Positions 36,090 through 51,000 of a DNA stretch of 64,000 nucleotides are shown one piece after another; the stretch's first letter is position 1, and every line of letters begins with the position of its first letter. Both the position numbers and the translations under genes were made by a program. The notes below the pieces were generated by a model. That model did no database searches, was not told the DNA's origin, and saw only the letters and a program-made list of their open reading frames with translations. Origin of the DNA: Vanilla planifolia (lineage: Eukaryota; Streptophyta; Magnoliopsida; Asparagales; Orchidaceae); assembly GCA_023846275.1 (NCBI GenBank), contig JAIUJO010000295.1, positions 434,001 through 498,000 on the forward strand, written 5' to 3'.

Positions 36090-39000
36090 CTGCTCTACTC
36101 TATTATAGACTACTCTACTCTACTCTACTCTACTCTAGCCGAGCTAAGCTTAGCCTAATCTAGGTCTACTCTACTCTACCCTACTCTACTCTAGCCTAGC
36201 CTACCCTATCCTAGCCTAGCCTAACCTAGTTCTACTCTATTATACTCCACTATACTATATTCTAGCAAAGCCTACCCTACCCTATCTTCACTTTGCTCTA
36301 CTTAATTCTACTTTGCTCTACTCAATTCTGCTTTGATCTACTATACACTAATCTACCATTCTCTACTCTGCTCTACATTGTTCTGTTTTGCTCTACTCTC
36401 CACTCCTCTCCTTCACTTTACTCTACTTTACTTTACTCTACACTATTCTACTCTACTCTACCCTGCTCTACTCTACTCTACTCTACTCTTACTTAGCTTA
36501 GCCTAACCAAGCTCTACTCTACTCTACTCTACTTTAGCTTAGCATTGCCATACCTAGCTCTACTCTGCTCAATTCTACTGTGCTCTACTAAGCTTTGCTC
36601 TACACTGCTCTACTCGGCTCTGCTCATCATGGTTATGCTCTATTCTTCTCTGCTCTACTCCACTCTCCTCTACTCTACTTTAGCCTAGCTTGCCCTAACC
36701 TAACCTAGCTCTACTTTACTTTACTCTACTCTAGCCTAGCCTAGCTCTACTCTAATCTAGCCTAGCCTAACCTAGCCTAATTTAACTCTATTCTTCTTTG
36801 CTTGCTCAGCTCTACTTGTTTTTTCTTTGCTCTACTTACTCTCCTAGGTTTTGCTCTGCTCTACTCTGCTCTACTCTACTCTATTATGCTTTACTTTGTT
36901 ATGCTTTGCTCTATTCTACTCTATTCTACTCTAAGCTAGCTTAGCATAGCCTAGCTTACCTTAGCCTTGCCAAGCCTAAACTAGCTGTATCTAGTCTACT
37001 CTACTTTACTCTAAGCTAGCCTAGCCTTGCCTAACCTAACCTAGCTCTACTTTACTCTTCTCTGCTCTGCTATGCTCTGCTCTACTTTATGATGCTCTAC
37101 TCTTCTCTTCTTTGCTTTTATTTTGTCTTCTCTATTCTACTCTATTATGCTCTTCTCTGCTCTGCTCTACTCTATGCTTCTCCACTCTACTGTACTCTTC
37201 TCAAGCCTAATTTAGCAAATCATAGCTTGGCATAGCTAACCTCGCTCTACTCTATTATATTTTACTCCACTCAACTCTACTTTAATCTAGCCTTATTTTT
37301 CCTTGCTTAGCCAACTCTGGCATAGCCTAGCCTTACATAGCCTAACCTAGCTTTACTCTACTTTATAGACCTCCACTCTACTCTAATCTATTATATTCTA
37401 CTCTACTCTATTCTAAATTAGCCTAAGTTAGCTTTGTTGAACCTAGCTCTACTTTACTCCACTCCACTCTACTCTACTCTACTCTACTCAATCCTAGCTA
37501 GCCTAACATCGCTATGCTCTACTCTATTCTACTTTATTTTGCTCTACTCTGCTCTACTCTACTATACTCTATTCTACTCTACTCTACTCTACTCTACTAT
37601 GCTCTATTGTACCTTACCCTAGCCTAGCCAAACCTTGCTCTACTATACTTTACTCTACTCTACTCTACTCTAATCTACTATTCCCTAGCCTAGCCTACCT
37701 TAGCCTAGCCTAGCCTAACTTAGCTCTACTCTATTCTACTCTACACTATACTATAACACTTTACTAATTAAGCCTAGCTTAACCAAACCTAACCTAGCTC
37801 TACTCTACTATAGTCTAGCATTGCTTAGCCTATCTTAGCCTAATTAAGCTCTGTTTTGCTCTACTCTACTCTACTATACTCTAACATCCTCTACTTTACT
37901 CTACTCTACTCTTCTTTATTCTTCTCTAAACTAACCTAACTTAGCTTAGCCTAGCCTATCTCTACTCTACTTTGCTCTTGCTTTGCCAAGACTAACCTTG
38001 TTCTACTCTGCTCTACACTACTCTACTCTGCTCTGCTCTGCTCTACTCAGCTCTGCTCTACTCTACTTTGCACTGGTTTGTTCTGCTCTGCTTTACTCTG
38101 CTCTACTTTATTCTACACTGTACTACTTTACTATACTATATGCTACTCTAGCTTAGCCTAGCGTTGCCACGCCTAACCTCACTCTACTATACTATACTCT
38201 ACTCTACGTTTTCTACTCTTCTCTATTCTAACCTAGCTCTACTCTGTTCTCCTCTAGTCTACTCGACTCAAACCTAGCCTAGCCTAGAGTTGCCCAACCT
38301 ACCTCTACTCTACTCTACTCCGCTCAACTCTATTAAATTATTCTCTACTCTTGCGTAGCCTAGCCTAGCCTCACCTAACCTAGCTATGCTCTATTATACT
38401 CTGCCTTGCTATTCTTTGCTCTACTTTCCTCTGCTCTGATCTACTCTACTCCACTCTGCTTTGCTCTACTCTACTCAACTTTAGTCTGCTCTGCTCTACT
38501 TGGCTCTGCTCTGCTCTACTCTTTTTTGCTATACTCTTCTCTACTATACTCTACTCTACTCTACTCTAACCTTGTTTAGCATAGCGTAGCCTAGCTTAGC
38601 CTAACTTTGCCTAACCTAGCTCTACTCAACTCTACTCTACTCCACTCTTCTCTACTCTACTCTACTCTACTATACTCTAGCCTTGCCTGGCCTAGCTAAG
38701 CCTAACCTAGCTCTACTCTGACCTCGCTCTACTCCACTCTCCTCTACTCTACTTTACTTTACTCTATTCGACTCAAACTTAGCGTAGCCTAGCCAAGATC
38801 GACCTACCTCTACTCTACTTTACTCTACCTCTACTCTGTTTTTCTTTGCTCTGATCTACTATACTCTGATCTACTTTGCTTTGCTCTACTCTACTCTGCT
38901 CTACTCTGCTCAACTCTTCTCTACTCTGCTACACTCTACTCTACTCTGCTCTAATCTACTCTCCTCTACTCTCCTTTACTCTGCTCTAGTCACCTCTATA

Positions 39001-42000
39001 CTACTCTGTTGTACTCTATGGTACTCTACTCTAGCTTAGCCTAACCTAGCCTAACCTAGTTCTACTCTATTTTACTCTACTCTACTCTATTCTACTCTAC
39101 TGCAATCAACTCTACTCTACTCTACTTTAACTTAGCCTAACTTAGCTTAGCTAAACCTAGCTTTACTCTACTCTAATCTAGCCTAGCCTAACCTAGCTCT
39201 ACTCTGCTACACTCTACTTTGCTCTACTTTATTATACTCTACTCTACTATACTCTATGCTAATATACTCTAGCTTAGCCTTGCCTCACCTAACTCTACTC
39301 TACTCTATTGTACTATAATCTATTATACTCTACTCTACTCTACTCTACTCTGCTCTATTCTTGTCTACTCTTCTCTAGCCTAGCCAAATCTTGGCTAGCC
39401 TAACCTAGCTCTACTATATTCTACTCTATTATACTACATAATTTTATACTCTACTCTACTTTACTCTATTCTACACTACTCTACTCTACTCTACCTTACA
39501 TTACTCTACTCTTCTCTAACATAGCATCAAGAACAAGCCCAGCCTGACTCAGCTTAACCCAACTCTACTATGCACAACTCTTCTCTGCTCTACTCTACTC
39601 TACCCTATTATACTCTGCTCTACTTTGCTCTGTTTTACTCTGCTTTGCTCTTTTCTACTCTTCTCTACAATACCCTACTCTACTCTACTTTGTTCTACTC
39701 TGCCCTACTCCACTCCAATCTACTTTAGCCTAGCCTAGCCTAACCGAGCTTTACTCTACTCTACTTTAGTCTGCTTTACTCTACTTTAGTCTGCTCTACT
39801 TTATTTTAGCATAGCCTTGCCATGCCTAGCCTAGCCTAGCCAAGCCTAACCTAGCTCTACTCTACTCTACTCTACTATACATTAATCTACTCCACTCTAC
39901 TATAGTTTTCTCCACTCTACTCTACTGTACTCTAACCCAGCCTAGCCTAGCCTAACCTAGCTCTACTTTACCCTACTCAACTCTACTCCAGCCTAACCTA
40001 GCATAGACAAACCTTGCTTAGCCTAGCCTAACCTAACTCTTCTACTCTTTTTTGCTTTACTTTGCTCTACTCTATTTTATTATGCTCTACTCTATTTTGC
40101 TCTACTCTACTCTTCTTAACACAACTCTACTCTGTCTTAACTTAGCCTAGCCTAACATATCCTAACCTAGCTCTATTATACTCTACTTAGCAAAACTCTG
40201 CTCTATTCTGCTCTACTCTGTTCTACTCTACTCTATTTTGTTTTGCTCTACAATGTTCTACTCTACTCTGCTCAAACATAGACAAGCCTAGCTTAGCCTA
40301 ACCTAGCTCTACTCTACTCATCTAAGGTTTGCTCTACTCTACTTTGCTCTACTCTATTCTACTCTACTCTACTCTACTCTACTCTATTCTATCCAAGCCA
40401 ACCCTTTCCAAGCCTAACATAGCTCTACTTTATTCAACTCTACTCTACTCTACTCTACTCTACTCTACTTTAGCCTAGCCTAGCCTTGCCTGGCCTACCC
40501 TAACATAGCCTAACCTCGCTTAACCTAACCTAGCTCTACTCTACTCTCCTATACTCTACTCTACTCAACTCAACTCTACTCTACTCTACTCAAAACTAGC
40601 CTAGCCTAACCTAACCAATCGTATCTCTACTCAACTCTACTCTACTCTAGCCTAGCTGACCCTAACATAGCCCAACCTAGCTCTGTTCTGCTCTCCTCTA
40701 CTTTGCTCTAATCTAATCTACTCTGCTCAGTTCTGTTCTACTCTACACTTCTCTACTCTGCCCGACTATACTCTTCTCCACTCTACTATACTCTAGCCCT
40801 ATTTAGCATAGCCTAACTTAGCTTAGCCAATTTAGCTCTACTCTACTCCACTCTACACTACTCTACTATGCTCCACTCTACTCTAGCCTAGCCTAGCCTA
40901 CCCTAGCCTCGCCTAGCCTGACCTCGCTCTACTCTACTTTACTCTACTCTACACTAATCTAGTTGACTCTGCTCTACTCTACTCTAACTTAGCTGTAGTC
41001 CACTCTGTTATACTTTACTCTTGCCTAGCCTAGCCTCACCTAACCTAGCTAAAATCTACTCTACTCTACTCACCTCTTCTCTACTCTGCTACACTCTTCT
41101 CTGTTCCACTCTACACTATTCTACTCTGCTTTACTTTGTATTTCTCTATCCTGCTCTACTTTGCTCTGCTCTACTCTACTTTTCTCTTCTCTACTCTACT
41201 CAACTCAACTCTACTTGAATCTAACCTAACCTAGCTTAGCCTAACATAACTGACCTCTACTATACTCTATAATAGCCTAGCCTAGCCTAACATAGCATAG
41301 CTTACCCTAGCCAAGCCTAGCCTAGCTCTACTCTACTGTACTCTACTCTACTCTTCTTTACTCTAACCTTGTCTAGCCTAGCCAAGCATAACTTAGCCTA
41401 TCCTACCCTAACCTAACTCTTCTCTGCTCTACTTTATTCTACTCTACACTACTCTACTCTTCTATGCTCTACTCAACCCTACTCTACTCTACTCTATTGT
41501 ACTCTAGCCTCGTCTAGTATTGCATAGCCTAACCTAACTCTACTCTACTTTACTCTACTATATGCTACTCTACTATACTCTACTATATTCTACTCAACCC
41601 TAGCCTAGACAAGCTTATCCTAGCCTAACCTAACCTATCCTAGCCTAACCTAACCTAGCTCTACTCTACATTATTATACTCTACTCTGCTCTACTCTATT
41701 CTCTCCTACTCTACTCTAACCTAGCATAACCTAACCAAGCTCTACTCTATTCTACTCTAGTCTACTCTACTATACTCTAGCCTAGCCTAAACTTGCCTAA
41801 CTTACCCTAGCCTAACCTAGCCTAGCCTAACCTAGCTCTACTATACTCCACTCTACTCTACTCTAAGCTAACCTAGCTTAACCTAACCTAGCTCTACTAT
41901 ACTCTACTATACCCTACCCTACTCTACTCTACTATAGCTTATCCTAGCTTAACCTCGCCTAACTTAGCCAAGCCTAACTTAGCTCTCCTATCCCCTACTC

Positions 42001-45000
42001 TGCTCTACTCTTCATTGCTCTACTCATTTTTTCTCTACTCTACTCTTCCCTGCTCTTCTCTGCTCTCCTCTCCTCTCCACTTGTCTATTCTACTTTACTT
42101 TACTCTACTCTACTTTACACTACTCTACTTTACACTACTCTACTCTACTCGAACCTAGCCTAGCTTAGCCTTGCCTAACCTAACTCCACTTCTCTCTACT
42201 TTACTCAACTCTACTCTACTCTACTCTATTTTACTCTACTCTATTGTACTTTACTCTAATATATTCTAGCCTAGCCAAACCTAACCTAGCCTGACCTAAC
42301 CTAGCTTTGCTTTGGTCTACTCCACATTGCTTTTCAAAGCTCTACTTTGCTCTACTATACTTAGATCTACTCTGCTCTGTTCTACTCTTCTCTACTTTAC
42401 TCTACTCTACCCTATTTTACTCTAGCCTAGCCTAGGTTAATCTAGCCTACCTTAACCTAGCCTAACCTAGCTCTACTCTACAATACTCTATTATACTCTA
42501 CTCTACTCTAACTTAGCCTAGTTTTGCCTAGCCTAACATAGCTCTACTATACTCTACTCTACAATACTCTGCTCTAGTCTAGTCAAGACAAACCTAGCCT
42601 AACCAACCCTAACATTGCTCTACCCTTCTCTACTCTACTCTGCTCTACTCTACTCTACTCTATTCTACTCTGCTCCACTAAGCTCTGTTCTACTCTTCTC
42701 TACACTACTCTAACTTAGCTTAGCTTAGCCTTGCCTATTCTAACTTAGGTCTACTCTACTCTACATTATTCTAGTCTACTCTTCTCTAGCTTAGCCAAAC
42801 CTAACCTTGCTTAGCCTAGCCTAACCTAGCTCAACTAAACTCTACTATATTAAATTATACTATACTATACTCTACTCTACTATACTAAACTCTACTCTAC
42901 TCTAACCAAGCCAAGTTTAGCTTAGCCTAGCCTAGCTTAGCATAACCTAACTATACTCTACTTTGCTCACTTTTGCTCTACTCTACCTTACTTTATTTTA
43001 CTCTACTCTACTTTGCTTTGCTCTATACTATTCTGTTCTTCTTTACTCTACTCTGCTCTGCTTTACTCTTCTCCACTCTACTCCGTTATGCTCTGCTCTA
43101 CTCTATACTACTCTACTCTACTCTAGCCTAGCCTAAAAGAGTTCTACTCTACTCTTCTCTACCCTAGCCTAGCCTAGCCTAACTTATCTATACTTTGCTC
43201 TGCACTATTATGCTAATTTTACTATGCTCTGCTTCTTTCTTCACTTCTCTGCTCTACTCTACTTTACTCTATTTTACTATACATTACTCTAATCTACTCT
43301 ACTCTAGTATACTCTATTTTAGCTTAGCCTTGCTTAGCTTAGCCTAGCTTAGCCTAGCATAACCTAGCCTAGCCTATCCTAGCATAACTTAGCTCTATTC
43401 TAATCTAATATACTCTACTCCACTATACTCTTCTCTAACCTAGCCTAACCTAACTATTCTCATCTCTACTCTACTCTCTTATTCTTTACCCTTCTGTGTT
43501 CTGCTCTACTCTACTCTGGTCTACTTTACTCTATACTTCTCTACTCTACTCTACTTTGTTATACTAAAGTTTATTTTTCTCTTCTTTACTCTGCTGAACT
43601 CAACTCTTCTCTGCTCTAGCCTAACCTTGCTTAGCCTACCCTATCTGAGCTCTATTTTACTCTACACTACTCTACTCTACACTAAACTAGCCTCGCCTAC
43701 CATGCCTAGCCTAGCATAGCCCAACCTAACATAGCTCCACTCTATTCTACTATACGTTACTCTACTCAATTCTACTCTACTCTACTCTACTCTAACCTCA
43801 CTTTGCCTAGCCTAGTCTAACATAGCTCTACTCTACTCTACTCTAGCCTAGCCTAGCCTAGCTTATCCTAGCCTAACCTCACTCTGCTTTGCTCTACTCT
43901 GTTCTACTTTACACTACTCTACTCTACTTTACTCTACTCTACTATACTCTAATGTACTCTAGCCTCATCTAGCCTTGCCTAACCTAACCTAGCTCTACTC
44001 TATCTTATTATACTCTATGTTATCCTATTCAACTCTACTCTACTCTACTGTACCCTTGCCTAGCCTATCATAGCCCTACTGTTCTCTACTCTACTCTACT
44101 TTACTCTACTCTTGCCTAGCCTAGCCTAGCTATGCCGATCATAGCCTAGCCTAACCTTGCTTTACCCCTCTCTATTGTACTCTACTCTACTCTACTCTAA
44201 CTTAACTAGCCTAACCTTGCCTTACTTTACTTTACTCTACTCTACTCTTTCCTAAGCTAGCCTAACATAACCCAGCCTAACCTAGCTTTGCTTTGCTCTT
44301 CTTTACTCTACTATGCTCTACTCTACTTTATGCTACTTGCTTTACTTTTCTCCACTTTTCTTTATTCCACACTACTATTCTCTGCTCTACTCTACTCTGT
44401 CCTACTTTGCTCTACTATACTATACTCTACTCTTCTTTAGCCTAGCATAGCTTAGCCTAGCCTAACCTAACAAAGCTCTACTCTACTCTACTCTAATCTA
44501 GCCTAGCCTAACTTAACCTAACGTATCTCTTCTCTACTCTACTCTACCTTACTCTACTCGCCTCCATCCTAGCCTAACCTAGCTCTCCTCTACTCTATTG
44601 TACTCTACTTTGCTCTGCTCTACTCTTCTCTTCTCTACTCTACTTTACTTAGCTCAACTATGCTATGTTATATTGTACTTTACTCAACTTTAGCCTAGCC
44701 TAACTTATCCTAGCTTTACTCTACTCTACTCTACTCTACTCTATTATACTCGAGCCTATCTTAGACTATCCTAGCTTAACCTAGCTCTACTTTACTCTAC
44801 TCTACTCTATTATACTCTATTCTACTTTACTCTACTTTACTCTACTCAACTCTACTCTACTCTACTAAAACCTAACCTAACCTAGCCCAACTTAGCCTAA
44901 CTAAGCTATACTCTACTTTGTTCTAATCTTCTCACTCTGCTTTACTCTACTCTTCTATTTCTACAATGCTATACTTTACTGTTCTCTACTTAGCTCAGCT

Positions 45001-48000
45001 TTACTCTACTCTATTCTACTTTACTCTAGCCTAGCCTAGCCCAGCTTAAACAAGCTCTACCCCACTCCACTCTACTCGATTATAGCCTAACCTAGCCTAC
45101 CTTAGCCTTGCCTAGCCTGGCCTAACCAAGCTCTACTCAACTATGCTTTACTCAACTCTACTTTACTCTACTCTAATCTACTTTATTATAACTAGCCTTG
45201 CCTAGCTTAGCATAACCTTGCTCTCCTTTGCTCTACTCTACTCTACTCTACTCTCCTCTGCTCTACTCCACTCTGCTCTACTCTGCTCTACTCTCCTCTA
45301 CTCTACTCTTGTCTACTCTGCTCTACTCTACACTACTCTACTCTACTTTATTATACTCTAGCCTTGCCTAGCATAGCCTAACCTCACTCTGGTCTACTCT
45401 ACATGACTCCACTCTAGCCTAGCCTTACCAAGGCAAGCCTTGCCTAGGCTAGCCTATCCTAACTTTGCTATACTCTTCTTTACTCTACTCTACTCTACTC
45501 TCCTCTATTCTAATCTACTTTAACCCAACGTAGCCTAGCCTACCCTAACTTAACTCTGCACTACTATACTCTAGCTTAGCCTAGCCTAACCTAACCTAGC
45601 TCTACTTTACTATGTTATGCTCTGCTCTTCTCTGCTTTTCTTTACTCCTCTCTACTTTGCTCTTCTATACTCTACTCTACTCTACTCCACTCTACTCTAA
45701 CCTAGTTTCACCCAGCTTAACCTTACTAAACAAAGATCTCTCTACTCTGTTCTGCTCTACTATACTCTGCTCTACCCTGCTTAGCTTTGCTCTGTTATTC
45801 TCTACTGTACTCTACTCTACTTTGCTCTACTCTACTTTGCTCTGCTCTACTTTACACTACTCTACTCTACAGTAATCTACTCAAGCATATCCTAGCTTAT
45901 GCTAACCTAGCTCTATTCTACTCTACTCGACTCTAGCCTAGCTTAACCAAGCCATGCCTAGACTAGGCAAACCAACCTAAACTTAACTCTACTCTACTTT
46001 AGAAAAGCTTAGCTCAGCTTAGCCTAGATTAGCCTAACATAGACTAGCCTAGCCTAACCTATCCTAGCTCTGCCCTACTCCACTCTACTTTTCTCTACTC
46101 TACTATAGCCTAGCTCAGCCTAACCTAGCTCTACTCTACTTTACTTTACTCTATTATACTCTACTCTACCATACTCTTCTCTACTCTACTCTACTCCACT
46201 TTTCCCTAGTCTACTCAAACCTAGCCTACTTAGCCTAACCTATCTCTACTATACTCTACTCTACTCAACTCTGCTTTGCTAGACTCTACTCTATTTTGCT
46301 ATACTATATGCTACTCTTTCTACTTTGCTCTGTTTTACTCTTCTCTACTCTACTCTGCTATGTTATGCTCTTCTCAACTCTACTCTACTCTTACCCTTCT
46401 TAGCCTAGCCTAGCTAAGCTCTACTCTACTCTACTATACTCTAATCTACATTAGCCTTGCCTAGCCTAACCAAACCTAACTCTACTCTACTCTAATCTCC
46501 TCTACTCTACTCTAGGCTAGCTTAGCATAGCTTTAGTTTAGCCTTACCTAGCCTCACTTAGCTTAACCTCACCTAACACTACTCTACACTACTCTACTAT
46601 GCTCTTTTTCTCTCTTCCATGTTCTACTCTATTCTATGCTACTCTACTATACCCTACTAAACTCTATCTTAACTTATCCTAGCCTTGCCTAACCTAACCT
46701 AGCTCAACTCTACTCTTCTCCAGTCTAACCTTGCCTTGCCTAACTTAGCAGTGCCTAACCTAGCTCCACTATACTCTACTCTTCTATAATATGCTCTACT
46801 CTACTCTACTCTACTCTAGTCCACTCTACTCTACTCTAGTCTAGTCTACTCGACTCTACTATACTCTACTCTACTCTACTCTAAGCTACCCTAGCCCAGC
46901 CAAGCCTAGCTTTTCCTAACTCTACTCTTCTCTACTCTATTCAAGCCTACCCTAACCAAACCTAGCCTAGCCTATCCTAAACTCTATTTGCTCTACTATG
47001 CTTTGCTCTACTCTATTCTACTTTGCTCAATAATGCTCTACTCTACTCTACTCTGCTATGCTCTCCCTTACTCTACTATACTCAATTATACTCAAGCCTA
47101 GCCTAGCCTAGCCTAACCTAGTTCTGTTATACCCTACTCTACTTTACCATAGCCAAGCCTAACCTAGCCTAACATAGCCTAACCTTGCCTAACATAGCTT
47201 AACCAAGCTCTGATCTTCTCTACTCTCCTCTACTCCACTCTACCCTACTTTACTCTTCTTTACTCTAACCTAGCCTCGCCTAGCCTAGCCTTACTTAGCT
47301 CTACTATACTCTATCCAAGCCTAGCCTAGCTTAGCCTAGCCTAGCCTAACCTAGCTCTACTCTACTCTGCTCTAGTTTGCTCTGCTCTGCTCTACTATAC
47401 TCTACTCAACTCTACTCTACTCTATTCTGCTCTGCTCTACTCTACTCTTCTCTGCTCTACTCTACTCTACTCTACTCTACTCTACTCTGCTCTGCTCTAC
47501 TCTGTTCTACTTTGCTCTACTCTACTCTACTCTATTGTATTCTTCTCTACTCTACTTTGTTGTACTATGCTCTATTATGCTACTCTACTCTGCACTGCTT
47601 TGTTCTACTATACTCTATGCTACTGTACTCCACTTTAGCCTACCAAAGCCTAGCCTAACCTAACCTAACAAATCTTTACTCTACCCTATTCTACTCGACT
47701 CTAACCTAGCCTAACCTAACCTCGCCTTGCCTAACCTAGCTCTGCTCTATCTGCTTTACTCTGCTCTGCTCTGCTCCGCTCTTCTCTACTCTGCTTTGCT
47801 TTGCTCAGCTATGCTCTGTTCTGCTCTACTTTACTCTACTTTAGCCATGCCTAGCCTAGCTTAGCCAAACATAACCTAACTTTACTCAACTTTACTCTAT
47901 TCTACTATACTCTACATTATTCTACTTTATTATACTGTACTATACTCTATTCTACTCTACATTACTCTACCCTTCTTGACTCTACTTTACTATACTCTAA

Positions 48001-51000
48001 CCTAGCCTAACCTAGCCCAACATAGCCTATCCAAGCTCTACTCTGCTATGCACTGCTCTTCTCAATTCTACTCTACTCTGCTCTTCTATTTATCCTCTCC
48101 TCTACTTTTATGTTCTCTGCTCTGCTCTACTCTTCTCTATTCTACTCTACTCTACTTTAGCCTAGCTTAGCTGAGCCTAGTCTAGCTTAACTAAGCTCTA
48201 CTCTACTCTATTCTACTCTAGCCAAGCTTAGCTAGCGTAGCCTAGCCTCTCTTAGCCTAACCTTACTCTATTCAACTATGGTCAACACTGCCCTACTCTA
48301 ATAGGCTTTTCTCTACTCGGTAATGCTCTACTCAGCTCTACTCTACTCTACTAGTCTCTACTCTATTATACTCTAGCTTACCCTAACCTAACCTAACCTA
48401 GCTCCATTCTATTATAGTCTACTCTACTCTAGCCTAGTCTAGCCTAGTCTAACTGACCCTAGCCTAGCCTAGCATAACCTAGCTTTATTATACTCTATTC
48501 TACTCTACTCTACTTTACCCAACTCTATTCTAGCCTAGCCTAACCTAGCTTAACCTAACTCTACTCTCCTCTACTTTTCTTTACTCTGCTTTGCTCTACT
48601 CTACTCTACACTACACCCTACTCTAAACTACACTCTACTCTACTCTACTCTACTTTGCTTTGCACTACTCTACTCTACTCTACCCTAGCCTAAGCTAATT
48701 GTACTCTACTCCACTCTACTCTTCTCTACACTCGCCTAGCATATCCTAGCTTATCCTTATAGAGCCTAGCCTATCCTAGCCTATCTTAGCCTAACTTACC
48801 TCTACTCTACTCTATTTTACTTTATCAACTCTACTCTAGTCTACTCTACTTTAACCTAGCCTAGGCTAGCCTAACTAGCTCTGCTCTACTTTACTTTACT
48901 CTACTCTACTCTACTCTATTCTACTCTTTTCTACTCTATTCTACTCTACTCTACTCTAAGCTAGTCGAGGCTAGCCAAGCTTAGCCTAGCCTAACCTAGC
49001 TCTACTCTACTCTACTTTGACTTTCTCTACAAAACTTTACTCTACTCTGGTCTACTCTGCACTTCTTTGCTTTGCTCTGTTCTACACTACACTGCTCTGC
49101 TCCACTCTACTCCACTCTACTCTGCTTTGCTCCACTCTATTCTGCTCTACTCTGCTTTGGTCTGCTCTACTCGATTCTACTACACTCTACTATACTCTAC
49201 TCAACTCTTGACTGGTCGAGCCTAGCCAAGCCTAACCTAGCTTTGTTCTCTACTCTACTCTGTACCACTCAGAGTTTCTTTGCTCTATTGTACTCTACTC
49301 TGCTCTATAATGCTCTATTTTGCTCTACACTGCTCTACATTACTATGCTCTACTCTACTATGCTCTACTCTGCTTTGCTTTACTCTTCACTACTATATTA
49401 TGCTCCACTCTAGTCTGCTTTAGCCCAGTTTATCCTAGCCTAGCGTAACCTAACTCTACTTTACTTTACTTTACTCTACTCTACTCTACTCTAGCCTAGC
49501 TTAGCTTATCCTTTCTTAGCCTACACTAGCTTAGCCTAGCCTAACTTAGCTTTACTCTACTTTACTCTACACTACTTTGATATATTCTACTCTACTCTGC
49601 TCTACTCTAACTAAGCCTAGCTTAGCTTAACATAACCTAGCTCTACTCTATTTTACTCTATAATACTTTATTCTACTCTTCTCTAGAGTAGCCTAGCATA
49701 GCCTAGCTTAACATAGCTATGCTCTTCTCTACTCTGCTCTACTCTACTCTACTATGCTCTACTCTGCTCCTTTTTGCTCTACTATGCTCAGCTCTACTCT
49801 ACTCTACTCTACTATGCTCTATTATACTCTAGCCTAGCTTAGCCTAACCTAGCTCTATTCTACTCAATTCTTCTCTACTCTATTCTAGCCAAGCTAAGCC
49901 TTTCCTAACCTAGCCTAACCTAACTTTTCTTTACTCTACACTTATTTGCTCTTCTCTACTCTACTTTGCAATACTTTTCTCTACTCCACTCTGCTCTTCT
50001 CTATTTGTGTATGCTCTTCTCTACTTTGCCCTGGTCTACTCTACTACTCTACTTTGCTCTTCTCTACTCTGCTCTACTCTGCTCTTCTCTGCTTTACTTT
50101 ACTTTGCTTTCCTATACTCTACTCTGCTCTACTCTTCTCTAATTTACTCTACTCTACTCTACTATGCTCTACTCAGCTTTACTCTGCTCTCCTCTACTAA
50201 CCTCTCCTCTCCTCTAATCTACTCAACTCTACTCTACTCCAATCAACTCTACTCTTCTCTACTCTACTCCACTCTACTCTAGTACATTCTACTCTACGCT
50301 AGCCTTACCTAGCCTAGCCTAACCTTGCTCTATTCTACATTACTCTAACTACTCTACTCTAGTCTAGCCTAGTCTTGCCAACCCTATCCTTACCTAACCT
50401 AACCTAACTCTACTCTAATCTACTCCACTCAACTCTACTATAGCCTAGCCTACTCTTGTCTATCTTAGCTCTGCTCTAGCCTACTCTACTCTACTCTACT
50501 ATGCACTACTATGCTCTACTCTACTATATATTCTTTGTTCTACCTTTTTACTCTACTCTACTCTCCTCTCCTCTCCTCTACTCTACCCTACTCTACTCTA
50601 CTATACTATACTATACTCTACTCTACACTATTCTACTCTACCCTAGCCTAACCTAGCCTAACCAAGCTCTACTCTACTCTACTCTAGCCTAGCCTAGTCT
50701 AACCTTGCTCAGCTCAACTCTACTCGACTCTACTCTAACGTAGCCTAACCTAACCAAGCTCTACTCTAATCTACTCTACTCTTCTCTACTCTACTCTAGT
50801 ATGTTATACTTTGCTCTTCTCTACTCTACTCTACCCCACTCTATACTCTAGCAAAGCCTAACCTAGCTCTACTCTACTCTACTCTACTCTAGCATAGCCT
50901 AAACTTTTCAATCATAACCTAGCTTAGCATAGCCTAACCTAGCTCTACCCTACTTTACTTTATTCTTCTCTATAATACTCTACTCTATTCTACTTTTCTC

